Shown here in pieces: positions 53,268 to 62,784 of a DNA stretch of 64,000 bases (position 1 is the first letter of the stretch; each line of letters starts with the position of its first letter). Origin of the DNA: Litchfieldella xinjiangensis (GTDB taxonomy: Bacteria > Pseudomonadota > Gammaproteobacteria > Pseudomonadales > Halomonadaceae); contig NZ_JPZL01000001.1 of NCBI RefSeq assembly GCF_000759345.1, forward strand, positions 992,001-1,056,000, given 5' to 3'. The notes beneath the pieces were generated by a model, which saw only the letters and a program-made list of their open reading frames with translations, was not told where the DNA came from and did no database searches. Both the position numbers and the translations under genes were made by a program.

Positions 53268-54566
53268 CTAGGCTTGCTGAACGCGGTTGCGTCCCAGACG
53301 CTTGGCGGTATACAGCCCCATGTCCGTACGATGCAGCAACTCTGCCATGGATTCGCCACGTATGCGCTCGGCGACGCCGAAGCTGACCGTCAATCCCAGC
53401 CAGTGGCCGTGGAACTCCACCTGGAGTTCCTCGAACTTGGCACGCATGCGCTCAGCCAGCATCATCGCTTCCTGTAGCGACTGACCACTCAGCGCCAGGG
53501 CGAATTCTTCGCCACCGATCCGCCCGAAGATATCGTTGGACCTGAGTGTCGTACGACAGACTTCACCCAGGCAGGCGAGCACCAGGTCGCCGGCAGCATG
53601 CCCCCAGGCGTCGTTGGTCTCCTTGAAGTGATCGACATCGAAAACCACCAGAGACAGCCGGGTATGCGTATGATCGGCGGACTCGAGCGCGCTCTCCAGA
53701 CATCCCATGAACGCCGCACGATTGAGTGCACCGGTCATGCTGTCGGTGGTCGAGAGTTCGTGCAGGCGCATGTCGCGTCGCTTGCGATCGGTGATGTCGC
53801 GCCCCACCACCTGTAGCCACTGATAGCGGCCCGTCATGGGGCTGATATACGGAGAACAGTTGGCCTCCAGCCACAGATAGTGACCGTTGGCATGGCGTAC
53901 ACGGAGCTCGAGCTGTATCGACTGCCCTCGTGCCGCGGCTTCATGAATCAGACGCTGAATGCGTGGCGCATCGTCAGGCGGCAGCCAGCGAATCAGTTCC
54001 TGGCCATCCAGGGCCTGTGCATCGTAGCCGAGCACCGAGGTAGCCGAAGGCGAGACAAAGCGGCAGACCCCCTCGCTATCTATTAGTACGATCAGGTCGG
54101 ATGCATTTTCGACAATGAAACGATAACGGCGCTCACTCTCGAGCAGGGCCAGTTGCGAATTCTTGTGGCGGGTGATGTCCTCACAGAAACCGTGCCATAG
54201 AATCGAGCCATCCGCTTCTCGTTGCGGGGTGGCATGCCCCGACACCCAGCGCACCCCTTCCAGGGGGTGGCAATAGCGGAATTCGTGCTGCCACTCAGTG
54301 AGGCTCATGGCACTGCGCTGGACGCTATGCCATAGACAATGGGAATCGTCAGGGTAAATCCGGGACAGGACGAGTTGCGGATTCTGCATTACAGCCTCGG
54401 CGTCGAGACCGAACATACGCTGCATGCTGGCACTCACCAAGGGAAAACTGAAGGCACCGTCCGGAGCGAGACGACACTGATAAAGGGTGCCTGGCAATTG
54501 CTCACTAAGGCGTTCGAAACGCTTCAACAGCTCGAAGCCTTCCGAAATCTGGGTCGTCATGTTCAT
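53268..54566 (-). CDS. PAS-PAS diguanylate cyclase (GGDEF)
   Basis: This enzyme makes the second messenger cyclic di-GMP from GTP. In the 432-residue soluble protein, two PAS domains (about 15-135 and 145-260) are followed by a GGDEF domain (about 265-430). The active site GGEEF lies in RIGGEEFALAL, so activity is expected. RSND stands five residues before it and is the RxxD inhibitory site for product feedback. PAS ligands are unknown. ATG 54566 has AAGGG 6 bases upstream; a longer frame to 54704 is unlikely. Confidence 0.9.
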   Translation of the reverse strand: MNMTTQISEGFELLKRFERLSEQLPGTLYQCRLAPDGAFSFPLVSASMQRMFGLDAEAVMQNPQLVLSRIYPDDSHCLWHSVQRSAMSLTEWQHEFRYCHPLEGVRWVSGHATPQREADGSILWHGFCEDITRHKNSQLALLESERRYRFIVENASDLIVLIDSEGVCRFVSPSATSVLGYDAQALDGQELIRWLPPDDAPRIQRLIHEAAARGQSIQLELRVRHANGHYLWLEANCSPYISPMTGRYQWLQVVGRDITDRKRRDMRLHELSTTDSMTGALNRAAFMGCLESALESADHTHTRLSLVVFDVDHFKETNDAWGHAAGDLVLACLGEVCRTTLRSNDIFGRIGGEEFALALSGQSLQEAMMLAERMRAKFEELQVEFHGHWLGLTVSFGVAERIRGESMAELLHRTDMGLYTAKRLGRNRVQQA

Positions 54567-54624
54567 GGTAGTCCCTTGACCTTCACCGCCCTGCCCAACG
54601 CTGCGACGGGGCAACGTAACAGGA

Positions 54625-54954
54625 TCATCGCAGTGTGGCGGTTCCTGTCGCCAACGGCTCTCTCTCCTCGATCTCCTTCTGTCGGCTGGTGCTCTCGGCG
54701 TCATCGTCGCGCCCTCCGCTGGTCCGGGTTGCGGGACGCTTCACCGAGATGCTCTGGCGTGCGGCCAGCAACCCGCGCAGTTCGTCACGGCTGATGTCAA
54801 CCCTGACGACGCCACGCGTGCCCGCCCAGGCGATCAGCAATGCCGGGAGATCACGTGTCTGGTCGACGCCCACGATACGTCCCATTCTGTCATGGCGCGC
54901 GTCCCGTATTCGTGACCCCAGCAGTAGTTGCACATCGTCTACGCTATTGCGCAT
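54625..54954 (-). CDS. Hypothetical protein, PRC-barrel-like N-terminus
   Basis: The 109-residue protein is not confidently recognised. Residues 1-65 (MRNSVDDVQLLLGSRIRDAR, then RMGRIVGVDQTRD, then GTRGVVRVDISRDELRGLLA) show the alternating strand pattern of a PRC-barrel, a fold that binds RNA or protein partners. The C-terminal 35 residues are charged and low in complexity. No strong ribosome site precedes ATG 54954. It precedes the cyclase gene by about 60 bases on the same strand. Confidence 0.45.
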   Translation of the reverse strand: MRNSVDDVQLLLGSRIRDARHDRMGRIVGVDQTRDLPALLIAWAGTRGVVRVDISRDELRGLLAARQSISVKRPATRTSGGRDDDAESTSRQKEIEEREPLATGTATLR

Positions 54955-55133
54955 CGCAGTCGACCATCCGTCCTGTAAACCGAGCAATTGTGTCAATCGA
55001 GGAATGTAGCTTTAACCTATACGTAATTTCGCAGCTTAGCAGGTTTGGCCATAAACGTGAGGATACAGCGGCCGGATTGGCCAGCTAACGAGCTATTGAT
55101 GTGCACGACGCGCGAGCGGGCACAGCCAGAGCG

Positions 55134-55160
55134 AAAAAAGGGACATCCAAGGATGTCCCC
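55134..55160 (-). terminator. Rho-independent terminator of gap
   Basis: On the minus strand GGGACATCC and GGATGTCCC form a 9-base-pair stem (55140-55148 with 55151-55159), followed by six T residues (complement of 55134-55139). It lies 25 bases after the gap stop. Confidence 0.92.
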
Positions 55161-55184
55161 AAGCCGTGAATCAGCTAGCGGATG

Positions 55185-56186
55185 TCAGCCAGCGGCCTGC
55201 ATCGCCAGGGCCGTATCCAGCATGCGGTTGGAGAAGCCCCACTCGTTGTCATACCAGGCCATGACCTTGACCATGCGGCCATTGACGCGGGTGTGATTGG
55301 CATCGAAGGTAGATGAGTTCGGATCGTGATTGAAGTCGATGGACACCAACGGCTGGGCATTGACGGCCAGTACCGAAGACGCTTCGGCCGCCCGGGTGAC
55401 GATCTCGTTGACTTCTTCCTTGGTGGTATCACGACTCGCCGTGAATACCAGGTCGACCAGCGACACGTTGATGACCGGCACGCGTACCGCCAGGCCGTCG
55501 AATTTGCCATCGAGCTCGGGCAGCACCAACCCGACTGCCGCAGCCGCACCGGTCTTGGTGGGAATCATGGACTGGGTAGCACTACGCGCCCGGTACGGGT
55601 CTGTGTGATAGACGTCGGACAGGTTCTGATCGTTGGTGTAGGCATGCACGGTGGTCATCAGGCCGTTTTCGATGCCGATGGCGTCATTCAGTGCCTTGGC
55701 CACCGGCGCCAGGCAATTGGTCGTGCACGAGGCGTTGGAGACCACGGTATGTTCGGGCTTGAGTACGCGCTCGTTGACCCCATAGACCACGGTGGCATCG
55801 GCATCCGGGCTAGGTGCCGAGATGAGCACGCGCTTGGCGCCGGCTTCCAGGTGTTTTGCGGCACCGGCACGCTTGGTGAATAGCCCGGTACACTCCATGA
55901 CCAGATCGATCTCCAGCGACTGCCAGGGCAGCCGTGACGGATCGCGTTCGGAAAGCGTCTTGATTCGCTCGCCGTCGACGATAAGACTTTCCTCGTCATG
56001 CGAGACCGACTGAGCAAAGTGACCATGCACACTATCGTGCTTGAGCAGATGGGCGTTGAGTGCGGGATCGCCCAGGTCATTGATCGCAACGACCTGAATC
56101 CGATCGCGGTAGCCGTTCTCATACAGTGCACGCAGCACGTTGCGACCGATCCGGCCAAACCCGTTGATGGCTACACGTAACGTCAT
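55185..56186 (-). CDS. gap: Glyceraldehyde-3-phosphate dehydrogenase, type I
   Basis: Gap oxidises glyceraldehyde 3-phosphate to 1,3-bisphosphoglycerate with NAD+. In the 333-residue protein the catalytic C154 is in [12 protein letters not shown]37 in AINDLGD favours [37 protein letters not shown] closely follows Pseudomonas Gap-1, not the Epd branch. ATG 56186 has GAGG 8 bases upstream. It is divergent from edd, as in Pseudomonas, over a 193-base gap that carries a HexR-like site near edd. Confidence 0.96.
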   Translation of the reverse strand: MTLRVAINGFGRIGRNVLRALYENGYRDRIQVVAINDLGDPALNAHLLKHDSVHGHFAQSVSHDEESLIVDGERIKTLSERDPSRLPWQSLEIDLVMECTGLFTKRAGAAKHLEAGAKRVLISAPSPDADATVVYGVNERVLKPEHTVVSNASCTTNCLAPVAKALNDAIGIENGLMTTVHAYTNDQNLSDVYHTDPYRARSATQSMIPTKTGAAAAVGLVLPELDGKFDGLAVRVPVINVSLVDLVFTASRDTTKEEVNEIVTRAAEASSVLAVNAQPLVSIDFNHDPNSSTFDANHTRVNGRMVKVMAWYDNEWGFSNRMLDTALAMQAAG

Positions 56187-56225
56187 GGCGGCATCCTCAT
56201 ACATCTATGCTGTTGGGAGAGCGTG

Positions 56226-56269
56226 GCTGTTGTGGAAGCAAACGAAAGACCGCGACACCCGACAACAGC
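56226..56269. repeat. 8-base inverted repeat in the gap/edd gap
   Basis: GCTGTTGT (56226-56233) and ACAACAGC (56262-56269) are exact inverted complements 28 bases apart, upstream of gap. The TTGT and ACAA ends resemble half sites of the HexR type at wider spacing. Role unknown. Confidence 0.5.
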
Positions 56270-56331
56270 GAAATAATCCTACATGATTGGGCTAATCTGC
56301 CCCAGAAAACGGCGACATTCAAGGCGAATTT

Positions 56332-56347
56332 TTGTTAAATTTACCAA
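56332..56347. promoter_or_regulatory. Candidate HexR operator between gap and edd
   Basis: TTGTTAAATTTACCAA is a 16-base near-palindrome (14 of 16 positions symmetric) of the TTGT-N7/8-ACAA type bound by HexR in Pseudomonas. It lies 33 bases before the edd start. The divergent gap / edd-glk arrangement is a known HexR target. Confidence 0.6.
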
Positions 56348-56379
56348 CATACTGACCAAGACCGGCAAGCGAGGATTCC

Positions 56380-58269
56380 ATGGCCATTCAACCGCCTCCC
56401 CTTCACGAAACCGTCGACCGAGTCACCCGACGCATCCGTGAACGTTCCAGTCATCGTCGCGACCTCTATGAGCAGCACATGGAGGAACAACACCGGCAGG
56501 GCGTCCATCGTGGCGAACTCTCCTGCGGGAACCTGGCTCACGGGTTCGCCGGCTGCGATCACCCGGGCGACAAGGATCGCCTCAAGCTGACCAACAGCGC
56601 CAACCTGGGCATCGTTTCCTCCTATAACGACATGCTGTCGGCGCATCGTCCTTTCGAGGACTATCCGGCAACCATCAAGGAAGCGGCACGCGGCATGGGC
56701 AGCACGGCCCAGTTCGCTGGCGGTGTCCCAGCCATGTGCGACGGCGTGACCCAAGGCCAGCCAGGCATGGAACTGTCGCTGTTCTCCCGCGACGTGATTG
56801 CCATGGCCACCGCCGTGGCGTTGTCGCACAACATGTTCGATGCTGCTTTATATCTTGGTATCTGTGACAAGATCGTGCCGGGTCTGTTCATCGGCGCTGC
56901 GCGATTCGGTCATCTGCCGGCGGTATTCGTGCCAGGCGGACCGATGACCAGCGGTCTGCCCAACAACGAGAAAGCGCGTGTGCGCCAGCTCTACGCCGAA
57001 GGCAAGGCCAGCCGCGAGGATCTGCTCGAAGCCGAGTCACAGTCCTACCACAGCCCGGGGACATGCACCTTCTACGGCACCGCCAACTCCAATCAGCTCA
57101 TGATGGAGATGATGGGGCTGCACCTGCCCGGCGCCTCGTTCGTCAATCCTGGCACGCCGATTCGTGATGCACTGACTCGCTACGCCACCGAACAGGCCAT
57201 TCGCAATACCGAGCAGAGCGGCGACTATCGGCCGTTCTACAAGCAGATCGACGAGCGAGCCATCGTCAATGCCATGGTGGGCCTGCTGGCCTCGGGCGGT
57301 TCCACCAATCACACCCTGCACCTGGTGGCGATGGCCGCGGCGGCCGGCCTGACCATCACCTGGGATGATTTCACCGAGCTTTCTGCGGTCATCCCCAGCA
57401 TGACGCGCATCTACCCCAACGGTCAGGCCGACGTGAACCACTTCCAGGCGGCCGGCGGCATGAGCCTGCTGATCCGCGAGTTGATCGGCGCCGGGCTGAT
57501 TCACGCCGACATTCCGACCGTGTTCGGCACCGACCTCACCGCCTATACCCAGGAGCCCTTCCTCGAAGACGGCAAGCTGGTGTGGCGCGAGGGCCCGGCC
57601 CAGAGCCATGATCTCGACGTGCTGCGTCCGGTTGCCGAGCCCTTCTCGCCCACCGGGGGCCTGACGGTCCTCGACGGCAACCTGGGGCGTGGCGTGATCA
57701 AGGTCTCGGCGGTCAAGCAGGAACACCGCGTCGTCGAGGCCCCAGTGCGCATCTTCAACGACCAGAACCAGGTCAAGGCGGCCTTCGAGTCCGGTGAGCT
57801 GGATCGTGATGTGGTGGTCGTGGTGCGCTTCCAGGGGCCCAAGGCCAATGGTATGCCCGAGCTGCACAAGCTGACCCCGTTCCTTGGCGTGCTGCAGGAT
57901 CGCGGCTACAAGGTCGCCCTGGTCACTGATGGGCGTATGTCGGGGGCCTCGGGCAAGGTCCCTGCCGCCATTCATATCACCCCCGAGGCGATCGATCGCG
58001 GGCCGCTGGCCAAGCTGAAGGATGGTGATGTCGTGCGACTCGATACCGACAAGGGCGAGCTGCGGGCCCTGGTCGATGACGCCGAACTGTCTGGCCGCCC
58101 CTTGCTGGATCCCAACCTGGAGCACAACCACTTCGGCATGGGGCGCGAGCTGTTCTCCGGCTTCCGCCACCTGGCGGCAGGCGCCGAGGAAGGGGCCGGG
58201 GTCTTCGGCGGCTTCGAGAACGATGTCATGTCCCGTGAACTCGAAAAGATCCAGCAGGAGGATCAATGA
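56380..58269 (+). CDS. edd: 6-phosphogluconate dehydratase
   Basis: Edd converts 6-phosphogluconate to 2-keto-3-deoxy-6-phosphogluconate, the key Entner-Doudoroff step, using a 4Fe-4S cluster. The 629 residues belong to the IlvD/Edd superfamily: [32 protein letters not shown] and [26 protein letters not shown] hold the cluster cysteines, and [23 protein letters not shown] is the C-terminal signature. GAGG (56371-56374) lies 5 bases before ATG 56380. It opens a four-gene, overlapping operon; eda is not in it. Confidence 0.96.
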   Translation: MAIQPPPLHETVDRVTRRIRERSSHRRDLYEQHMEEQHRQGVHRGELSCGNLAHGFAGCDHPGDKDRLKLTNSANLGIVSSYNDMLSAHRPFEDYPATIKEAARGMGSTAQFAGGVPAMCDGVTQGQPGMELSLFSRDVIAMATAVALSHNMFDAALYLGICDKIVPGLFIGAARFGHLPAVFVPGGPMTSGLPNNEKARVRQLYAEGKASREDLLEAESQSYHSPGTCTFYGTANSNQLMMEMMGLHLPGASFVNPGTPIRDALTRYATEQAIRNTEQSGDYRPFYKQIDERAIVNAMVGLLASGGSTNHTLHLVAMAAAAGLTITWDDFTELSAVIPSMTRIYPNGQADVNHFQAAGGMSLLIRELIGAGLIHADIPTVFGTDLTAYTQEPFLEDGKLVWREGPAQSHDLDVLRPVAEPFSPTGGLTVLDGNLGRGVIKVSAVKQEHRVVEAPVRIFNDQNQVKAAFESGELDRDVVVVVRFQGPKANGMPELHKLTPFLGVLQDRGYKVALVTDGRMSGASGKVPAAIHITPEAIDRGPLAKLKDGDVVRLDTDKGELRALVDDAELSGRPLLDPNLEHNHFGMGRELFSGFRHLAAGAEEGAGVFGGFENDVMSRELEKIQQEDQ

Positions 58270-59234
58270 TCCGCCCTGCCCTGATTGGTGACATCGGTGG
58301 TACCAACGCCCGCTTTGGCCTGGTGACCCCGGATACTTTCGAGCTGCGGGACATTCGACAGTTGGCCTGTGCCGACTACCCCACACTGGCCGACGCGGTG
58401 CGCGACTACCTTGCTCAGGTCGGCCATGATGGCGAACAGGCACCCCGCGAGGCCTGCCTGGCCTTCGCCTGCCCGGTCCATGACGACCAGGTGCGCATGA
58501 CCAACAACGCCTGGACGTTCTCCAAGCGTCAGGTCAAGGCCGACCTAGGGCTCGAGCTGTTTAAGGTGATCAACGACTTTACCGCCCAGGCATTGGGCGT
58601 TCCGCACGTCGATGCCAGCGACCTGGTTGCCGTGGGTGGGGGACAGCCCGCGGCCGGCGCGGCGCGTTTGGTGATCGGCCCGGGCACAGGGCTTGGCGTG
58701 GCCGGGGTATTCCCCGGCCAGCACGCCTGGGTGCCGCTGCCCACCGAGGGCGGCCATGTCACGTTTGCCCCTACCGACGAGCGCGAGCACAACCTGTTGC
58801 GCTATTTCAATAACCGCTACGGTCGCGTCTCGGTAGAGCGCGTGCTGTGCGGCCAGGGCCTGCTCGACCTGTATGCGGCGCACTGCGCACTCAAGGGGGC
58901 CAACCCGCGTCACGAAAGCCCTGCCGAGGTGACCAACGCAGCCAACCAGGGCGATGCCATCGCCGAGGAGACGATCAGGCGCTTCCTCAAGATCCTCGGT
59001 GACGTGTGTGGCGACGCAGCGCTGACGCTGGGAGCGCGGGGCGGTGTCTATTTATGTGGCGGCATTCTGCCACGGCTTCTCGACTGGCTGCCGAAAAGCC
59101 GCTTCCGTGAGGCCTTTGCCGACAAGGGGCGCATGAGTGCCTACAATGCGGACATTCCCATTTGGGTAGTGACCGCGCCCTGGACAGGTCTGCTCGGGGC
59201 AGCCGAAGCATTGCATAACGAGGAGGTGGCATGA
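58266..59234 (+). CDS. glk: Glucokinase
   Basis: Glk phosphorylates glucose with ATP. The 322-residue protein is a PF02685 glucokinase, not a ROK kinase. [17 protein letters not shown] binds ATP, and [13 protein letters not shown] and [16 protein letters not shown] hold the active-site Asp region and phosphate loop. [17 protein letters not shown] is diagnostic. It overlaps edd by 4 bases and the mutarotase by 4 bases, the edd-glk pairing seen in Pseudomonas. Confidence 0.95.
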   Translation: MIRPALIGDIGGTNARFGLVTPDTFELRDIRQLACADYPTLADAVRDYLAQVGHDGEQAPREACLAFACPVHDDQVRMTNNAWTFSKRQVKADLGLELFKVINDFTAQALGVPHVDASDLVAVGGGQPAAGAARLVIGPGTGLGVAGVFPGQHAWVPLPTEGGHVTFAPTDEREHNLLRYFNNRYGRVSVERVLCGQGLLDLYAAHCALKGANPRHESPAEVTNAANQGDAIAEETIRRFLKILGDVCGDAALTLGARGGVYLCGGILPRLLDWLPKSRFREAFADKGRMSAYNADIPIWVVTAPWTGLLGAAEALHNEEVA

Positions 59235-60136
59235 TTCCGTCGTCGCTGCGTGAATTGCTCGACGCGACACAAGGGCAGCGCCAGGCAGAATGGGCCGGAC
59301 GCAACGTGTGGCTGGCTCGCGAATCCTGGGGCGAGATTGCGGTATCGCTGCAGGGTGCTCAGGTATTGCACTACCTGCCTTACGGCGCCACTCCTCCGGA
59401 CGCTCCGCCACACCAGGACGCCGGCTGGCTGTGGGTCACCCCGACCCCGCAAGACCTGCCCGGCGCCATTCGCGGCGGCATTCCACTGTGCTGGCCATGG
59501 TTCGCCGATGAGCATACGGCCGACGAGACACCCGATCGCTCCGGCCCGATGCATGGCCCGGCACGCAAGGCCGAGTGGCACCTGGATGCAGTCGATGAGC
59601 ATGAGGAAGGCATCGAGCTGCATCTGTCGCCGACCCAGCGCCTGCACAGCCAGTTGTCGCCGCGCGCAGTGATCCAGGCCAATGCCCAGCGGCTGCATGT
59701 CGAGCTGATCACCGAGCACCGCGGCGAGACGCCGGCTAAGATGACGGCCGCGCTGCACAGCTATTTTGCCGTGGCCGAGGCCCAGCGGTGTCGTGTCGAA
59801 GGCTTGGCCGGGGCCCGCTACCTGGACAAGAACCAGGGATTTGCCGAGCAGTTCCAGCAAGGTGAGCTGGGCATTCGCGGGCCAGTCGATCGTATCTACG
59901 AATCCAACCGGGTCACGATACTCGACGATGGCCGTCGCCGCTTGCGCATCGCCAAGCAGGGAAGCGACTCCACGGTCGTGTGGCATCCGGGCGATGCCCC
60001 GCCAGACGACACGCCAATCGATGCTGCGCCACGCTTTCTGTGTGTGGAAACCGCCTGCACGCGCCTCGATCCGGTGTGGCTGGTGCCTGGCGCTCAACAC
60101 CTTCTGGCGGCAACGATCAGCGAGGCCACGGCATGA
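59231..60136 (+). CDS. D-hexose-6-phosphate mutarotase (YeaD-like aldose 1-epimerase)
   Basis: The 301-residue protein has a galactose-mutarotase fold of the YeaD subfamily. GGIPLCWPWFADE, the catalytic-histidine stretch MHGPARKAEW, and the catalytic-glutamate stretch FLCVETAC are present. It would interconvert the alpha and beta forms of glucose 6-phosphate, speeding supply of the beta form to glucose-6-phosphate dehydrogenase. It overlaps glk and the next gene by 4 bases each, so all four are co-translated. Confidence 0.88.
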   Translation: MIPSSLRELLDATQGQRQAEWAGRNVWLARESWGEIAVSLQGAQVLHYLPYGATPPDAPPHQDAGWLWVTPTPQDLPGAIRGGIPLCWPWFADEHTADETPDRSGPMHGPARKAEWHLDAVDEHEEGIELHLSPTQRLHSQLSPRAVIQANAQRLHVELITEHRGETPAKMTAALHSYFAVAEAQRCRVEGLAGARYLDKNQGFAEQFQQGELGIRGPVDRIYESNRVTILDDGRRRLRIAKQGSDSTVVWHPGDAPPDDTPIDAAPRFLCVETACTRLDPVWLVPGAQHLLAATISEATA

Positions 60137-61008
60137 GCGAGGCTCTGACCATCGATGTGCCTTTCATGCTCGGCATGATGCGCCTTCGCGAGCGTGAAGA
60201 ACTTCACAAGCCCGAAGCGATGGCCGACTGGATCGAGGCTCGCCTCGACCAGGGCCTGTACTGGTTCGACCATGCCGATATCTATGGCGATCGTCAGGGT
60301 GAGACCCTATTCGGCAATGCCTTGAGGGCCAGGCCCGCCCTGGCCCAGCGCGTGCATATCGTGACCAAGGGCGGCATCGTGACCCCGGCACGTGACACGT
60401 CGCGCCATGGGGTCAAGCATTACGACAGTTCACCCGAGTACCTGTCCCAATCGATCGACGAGTCCCTCAAGCGACTCGGGGTCGAGCGACTCGATCATTT
60501 CCTGCTGCACCGCCCTGACCCACTCATGGATACTGAGGCTACCGGCGAGGCTCTGGACAGGGCCATTGCCAGCGGCAAGGTCGCTGCGGTCGGTGTATCG
60601 AACTTCTTTCCCGAGCAGTGGCGTCGTCTGCAGGCATGCATGTCGAACACCCTGGCAAGTCATCAGCTGCAGCTCTCCCTGGCCCACCCCGAACCGCTTT
60701 TCGATGGCCTGTTCGATGCCGTATTGGCCGATGGGCTCAATCCCCTGGCCTGGTCACCGCTAGGCGGCGGCACGGTTTTCGAGGACGTGCTGGGCCAGTC
60801 CCTGGAGCGCCTGGCAGCCGACTATGACGCCAGTTCGTCCGGCCTGGCTCTGGCCTGGCTACGCGCCCTTCCCGGCCACCCGGTCCCGGTGATCGGCACC
60901 TTGCGCGAGTCACGTATCGACGAACTGCTCGCGGGCGCCAGCCTGACACTCGACCGGCCGACCTGGTTCGCCCTGCTCGAAGAGGCCCGCGGTGAACGCG
61001 TAGCCTGA
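60133..61008 (+). CDS. Aldo/keto reductase, YdhF-like
   Basis: The 291-residue TIM-barrel reductase has the tetrad Asp/Tyr in FDHADIYGD, Lys in VTKGG, and His in FLLHRPDPL. It reduces a carbonyl with NAD(P)H. The natural substrate is unknown; E. coli YdhF is its nearest recognised group. Its start overlaps the mutarotase stop (ATGA). A sugar-derived aldehyde or ketone is plausible from the operon context. Confidence 0.86.
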   Translation: MSEALTIDVPFMLGMMRLREREELHKPEAMADWIEARLDQGLYWFDHADIYGDRQGETLFGNALRARPALAQRVHIVTKGGIVTPARDTSRHGVKHYDSSPEYLSQSIDESLKRLGVERLDHFLLHRPDPLMDTEATGEALDRAIASGKVAAVGVSNFFPEQWRRLQACMSNTLASHQLQLSLAHPEPLFDGLFDAVLADGLNPLAWSPLGGGTVFEDVLGQSLERLAADYDASSSGLALAWLRALPGHPVPVIGTLRESRIDELLAGASLTLDRPTWFALLEEARGERVA

Positions 61009-61047
61009 CAGACATTGCCCTCGCCGACGATTACCACAAACGTCTAA

Positions 61048-61077
61048 AGGTGACACGATTCACCTCAGCGTTATAGT
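61048..61077 (+). promoter_or_regulatory. Candidate sigma-70 promoter of pgi with an overlapping palindrome
   Basis: GTGACA (61050-61055) and TATAGT (61072-61077) each match the consensus at five of six bases and are 16 bases apart. AGGTGA (61048-61053) and TCACCT (61060-61065) form a palindrome over the -35 box, a possible operator. Confidence 0.5.
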
Positions 61078-61131
61078 CGTAGAAAGTCGTTGGCCGCCCG
61101 CTTCAAACAGCACAAGAACAGGACTCTCGCC

Positions 61132-62784
61132 ATGTTCCGACTCACCCGCAGCGTGACCTGGAGGGCGCTCGAGCGACTCCATCAAGACACCGCCCAGGAC
61201 CGTATCCGCGATTACTTCGCCAACGATCCCCAGCGCTTCGAGAAAATGAGCTTGCGTGTCGGCGGGCTGTTTCTCGATTATTCCAAGCATCACGTCTCGG
61301 ATGCCGTGCTCGCCAAGCTGCTCGAACTCGCCGACCACTCGGCCCTGGTGCAGCGCCGCGCGCAGATGTTCTCGGGTGACATCATCAATGTCACCGAGAA
61401 TCGGCCGGTCCTGCATACCGCCCTGCGCAACCTCGGCAATGAGCCACTGATGGTCGATGGGCAGGATGTCATGCCCGAGATACAGCGCACCCGCGAGCAG
61501 ATCAGGCGCTTCTCGGAGGCGGTGCGCAGTGGCGAATGGAAAGGCTATAGCGGGGAGCGGATCCGCGATGTGGTGAACATCGGTATCGGCGGTTCGGACC
61601 TTGGCCCCAACATGGCCTGCCGGGCATTGCTCAAGTACCGCCAACCTGAGCTCAACTTTCACTTCGTCTCGAATGTGGATGGCGCACACATACAGAAGGT
61701 GCTCAAGCGGCTCGATCCGGCGACCACCCTGTTCATCGTCTCCACCAAGACGTTCTCCACCCAGGAGACCCTGCTCAACGCCAAGACGGCACGTCGCTGG
61801 TTCCTCGACAACGCCGGCGAGGACGCCGACGTCGGGGCGCACTTCATCGCGGCGTCCACCAATATCAAGGCCGCCACGGAGTTCGGCATTCGCGAAGAGA
61901 ACGTCTTCGAGTTCTGGGCCTGGGTCGGGGGGCGCTATTCGATGTGGTCGTCGATCGGCCTGCCCATCGCGCTCTCCATCGGTTTCGAGGGGTTCATGGA
62001 GCTGCTCGAAGGTGCCTATGAGATGGATCAGCATTTCATCAGCGCGCCCAATGACCGCAACATGCCGGTGCTGATGGCCTTAATCGGTATCTGGTACATC
62101 AATTTCCAGGGTGCTGAAACGCAAGCCGTCGTGCCTTACGACCAGGCGCTGCACCAATTGCCCTCTTTCCTTCAGCAGCTCGACATGGAATCCAATGGCA
62201 AGTCGGTGGATATCTTCGGGCACCCGGTCGATTACAAGACCGGGCCGATCGTCTGGGGGCAGACCGGCTCCAATGGCCAGCATGCCTTCTTCCAGCTGCT
62301 CCACCAGGGCACCCGCTATGTTCCGATCGACTTCATTGCCTCGCTCAAGCCGGAGACAGGGGTCGAGGAACACCACTTCGCGCTGCTCACCAACATGCTG
62401 GCCCAGGCCAACGCCTTCATGGAAGGCAGTCAGCAAGGCAGTCAACTCGACCCTTACAGCTGCCCCGGCAACCGCCCCTCGAGCGTACTGCTGCTCGACG
62501 AGCTGACCCCCAAGAACCTGGGCGCGCTGATCGCCCTTTATGAACACAAGGTGTTCGTCCAGGGCGTAATATGGAACATCAATTCGTTCGACCAATGGGG
62601 CGTTCAGCTTGGCAAGCGTATCGCCGGGGAGATCAGCGAGCGTATCGATGAGCGCAGCCAGGACTTCGACGCATCGACGCAGGGCCTGTTGGCCCTGGTA
62701 CGCCAGAATTTCGGCAAGTCCGAGGCGGTGGAAGCAACCCAGCCCCAGGACGGCCGCAAAAACAGGAAGGAGAAACCGCAATGA
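61132..62784 (+). CDS. pgi: Glucose-6-phosphate isomerase
   Basis: Pgi interconverts glucose 6-phosphate and fructose 6-phosphate. In the 550-residue protein, the sugar-phosphate site is NIGIGGSDLGPNMACRALL, then STKTFSTQETL. VGGRYSMWSSIGLPIALSIG carries the catalytic Arg region, and GVQLGKRIAGEI the C-terminal Lys. ATG 61132 (MFRLTRSVTW) is chosen because AGGA (61120-61123) is 8 bases upstream; a TTG frame at 61090 is rejected. It overlaps the fructokinase gene by 4 bases. Confidence 0.96.
   Translation: MFRLTRSVTWRALERLHQDTAQDRIRDYFANDPQRFEKMSLRVGGLFLDYSKHHVSDAVLAKLLELADHSALVQRRAQMFSGDIINVTENRPVLHTALRNLGNEPLMVDGQDVMPEIQRTREQIRRFSEAVRSGEWKGYSGERIRDVVNIGIGGSDLGPNMACRALLKYRQPELNFHFVSNVDGAHIQKVLKRLDPATTLFIVSTKTFSTQETLLNAKTARRWFLDNAGEDADVGAHFIAASTNIKAATEFGIREENVFEFWAWVGGRYSMWSSIGLPIALSIGFEGFMELLEGAYEMDQHFISAPNDRNMPVLMALIGIWYINFQGAETQAVVPYDQALHQLPSFLQQLDMESNGKSVDIFGHPVDYKTGPIVWGQTGSNGQHAFFQLLHQGTRYVPIDFIASLKPETGVEEHHFALLTNMLAQANAFMEGSQQGSQLDPYSCPGNRPSSVLLLDELTPKNLGALIALYEHKVFVQGVIWNINSFDQWGVQLGKRIAGEISERIDERSQDFDASTQGLLALVRQNFGKSEAVEATQPQDGRKNRKEKPQ

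Noticed and set aside
61090-61131. TTG start for Pgi 14 codons upstream
   Set aside because: It overlaps the region between the promoter and the AGGA site; MFRLTRSVTW at 61132 is better supported.
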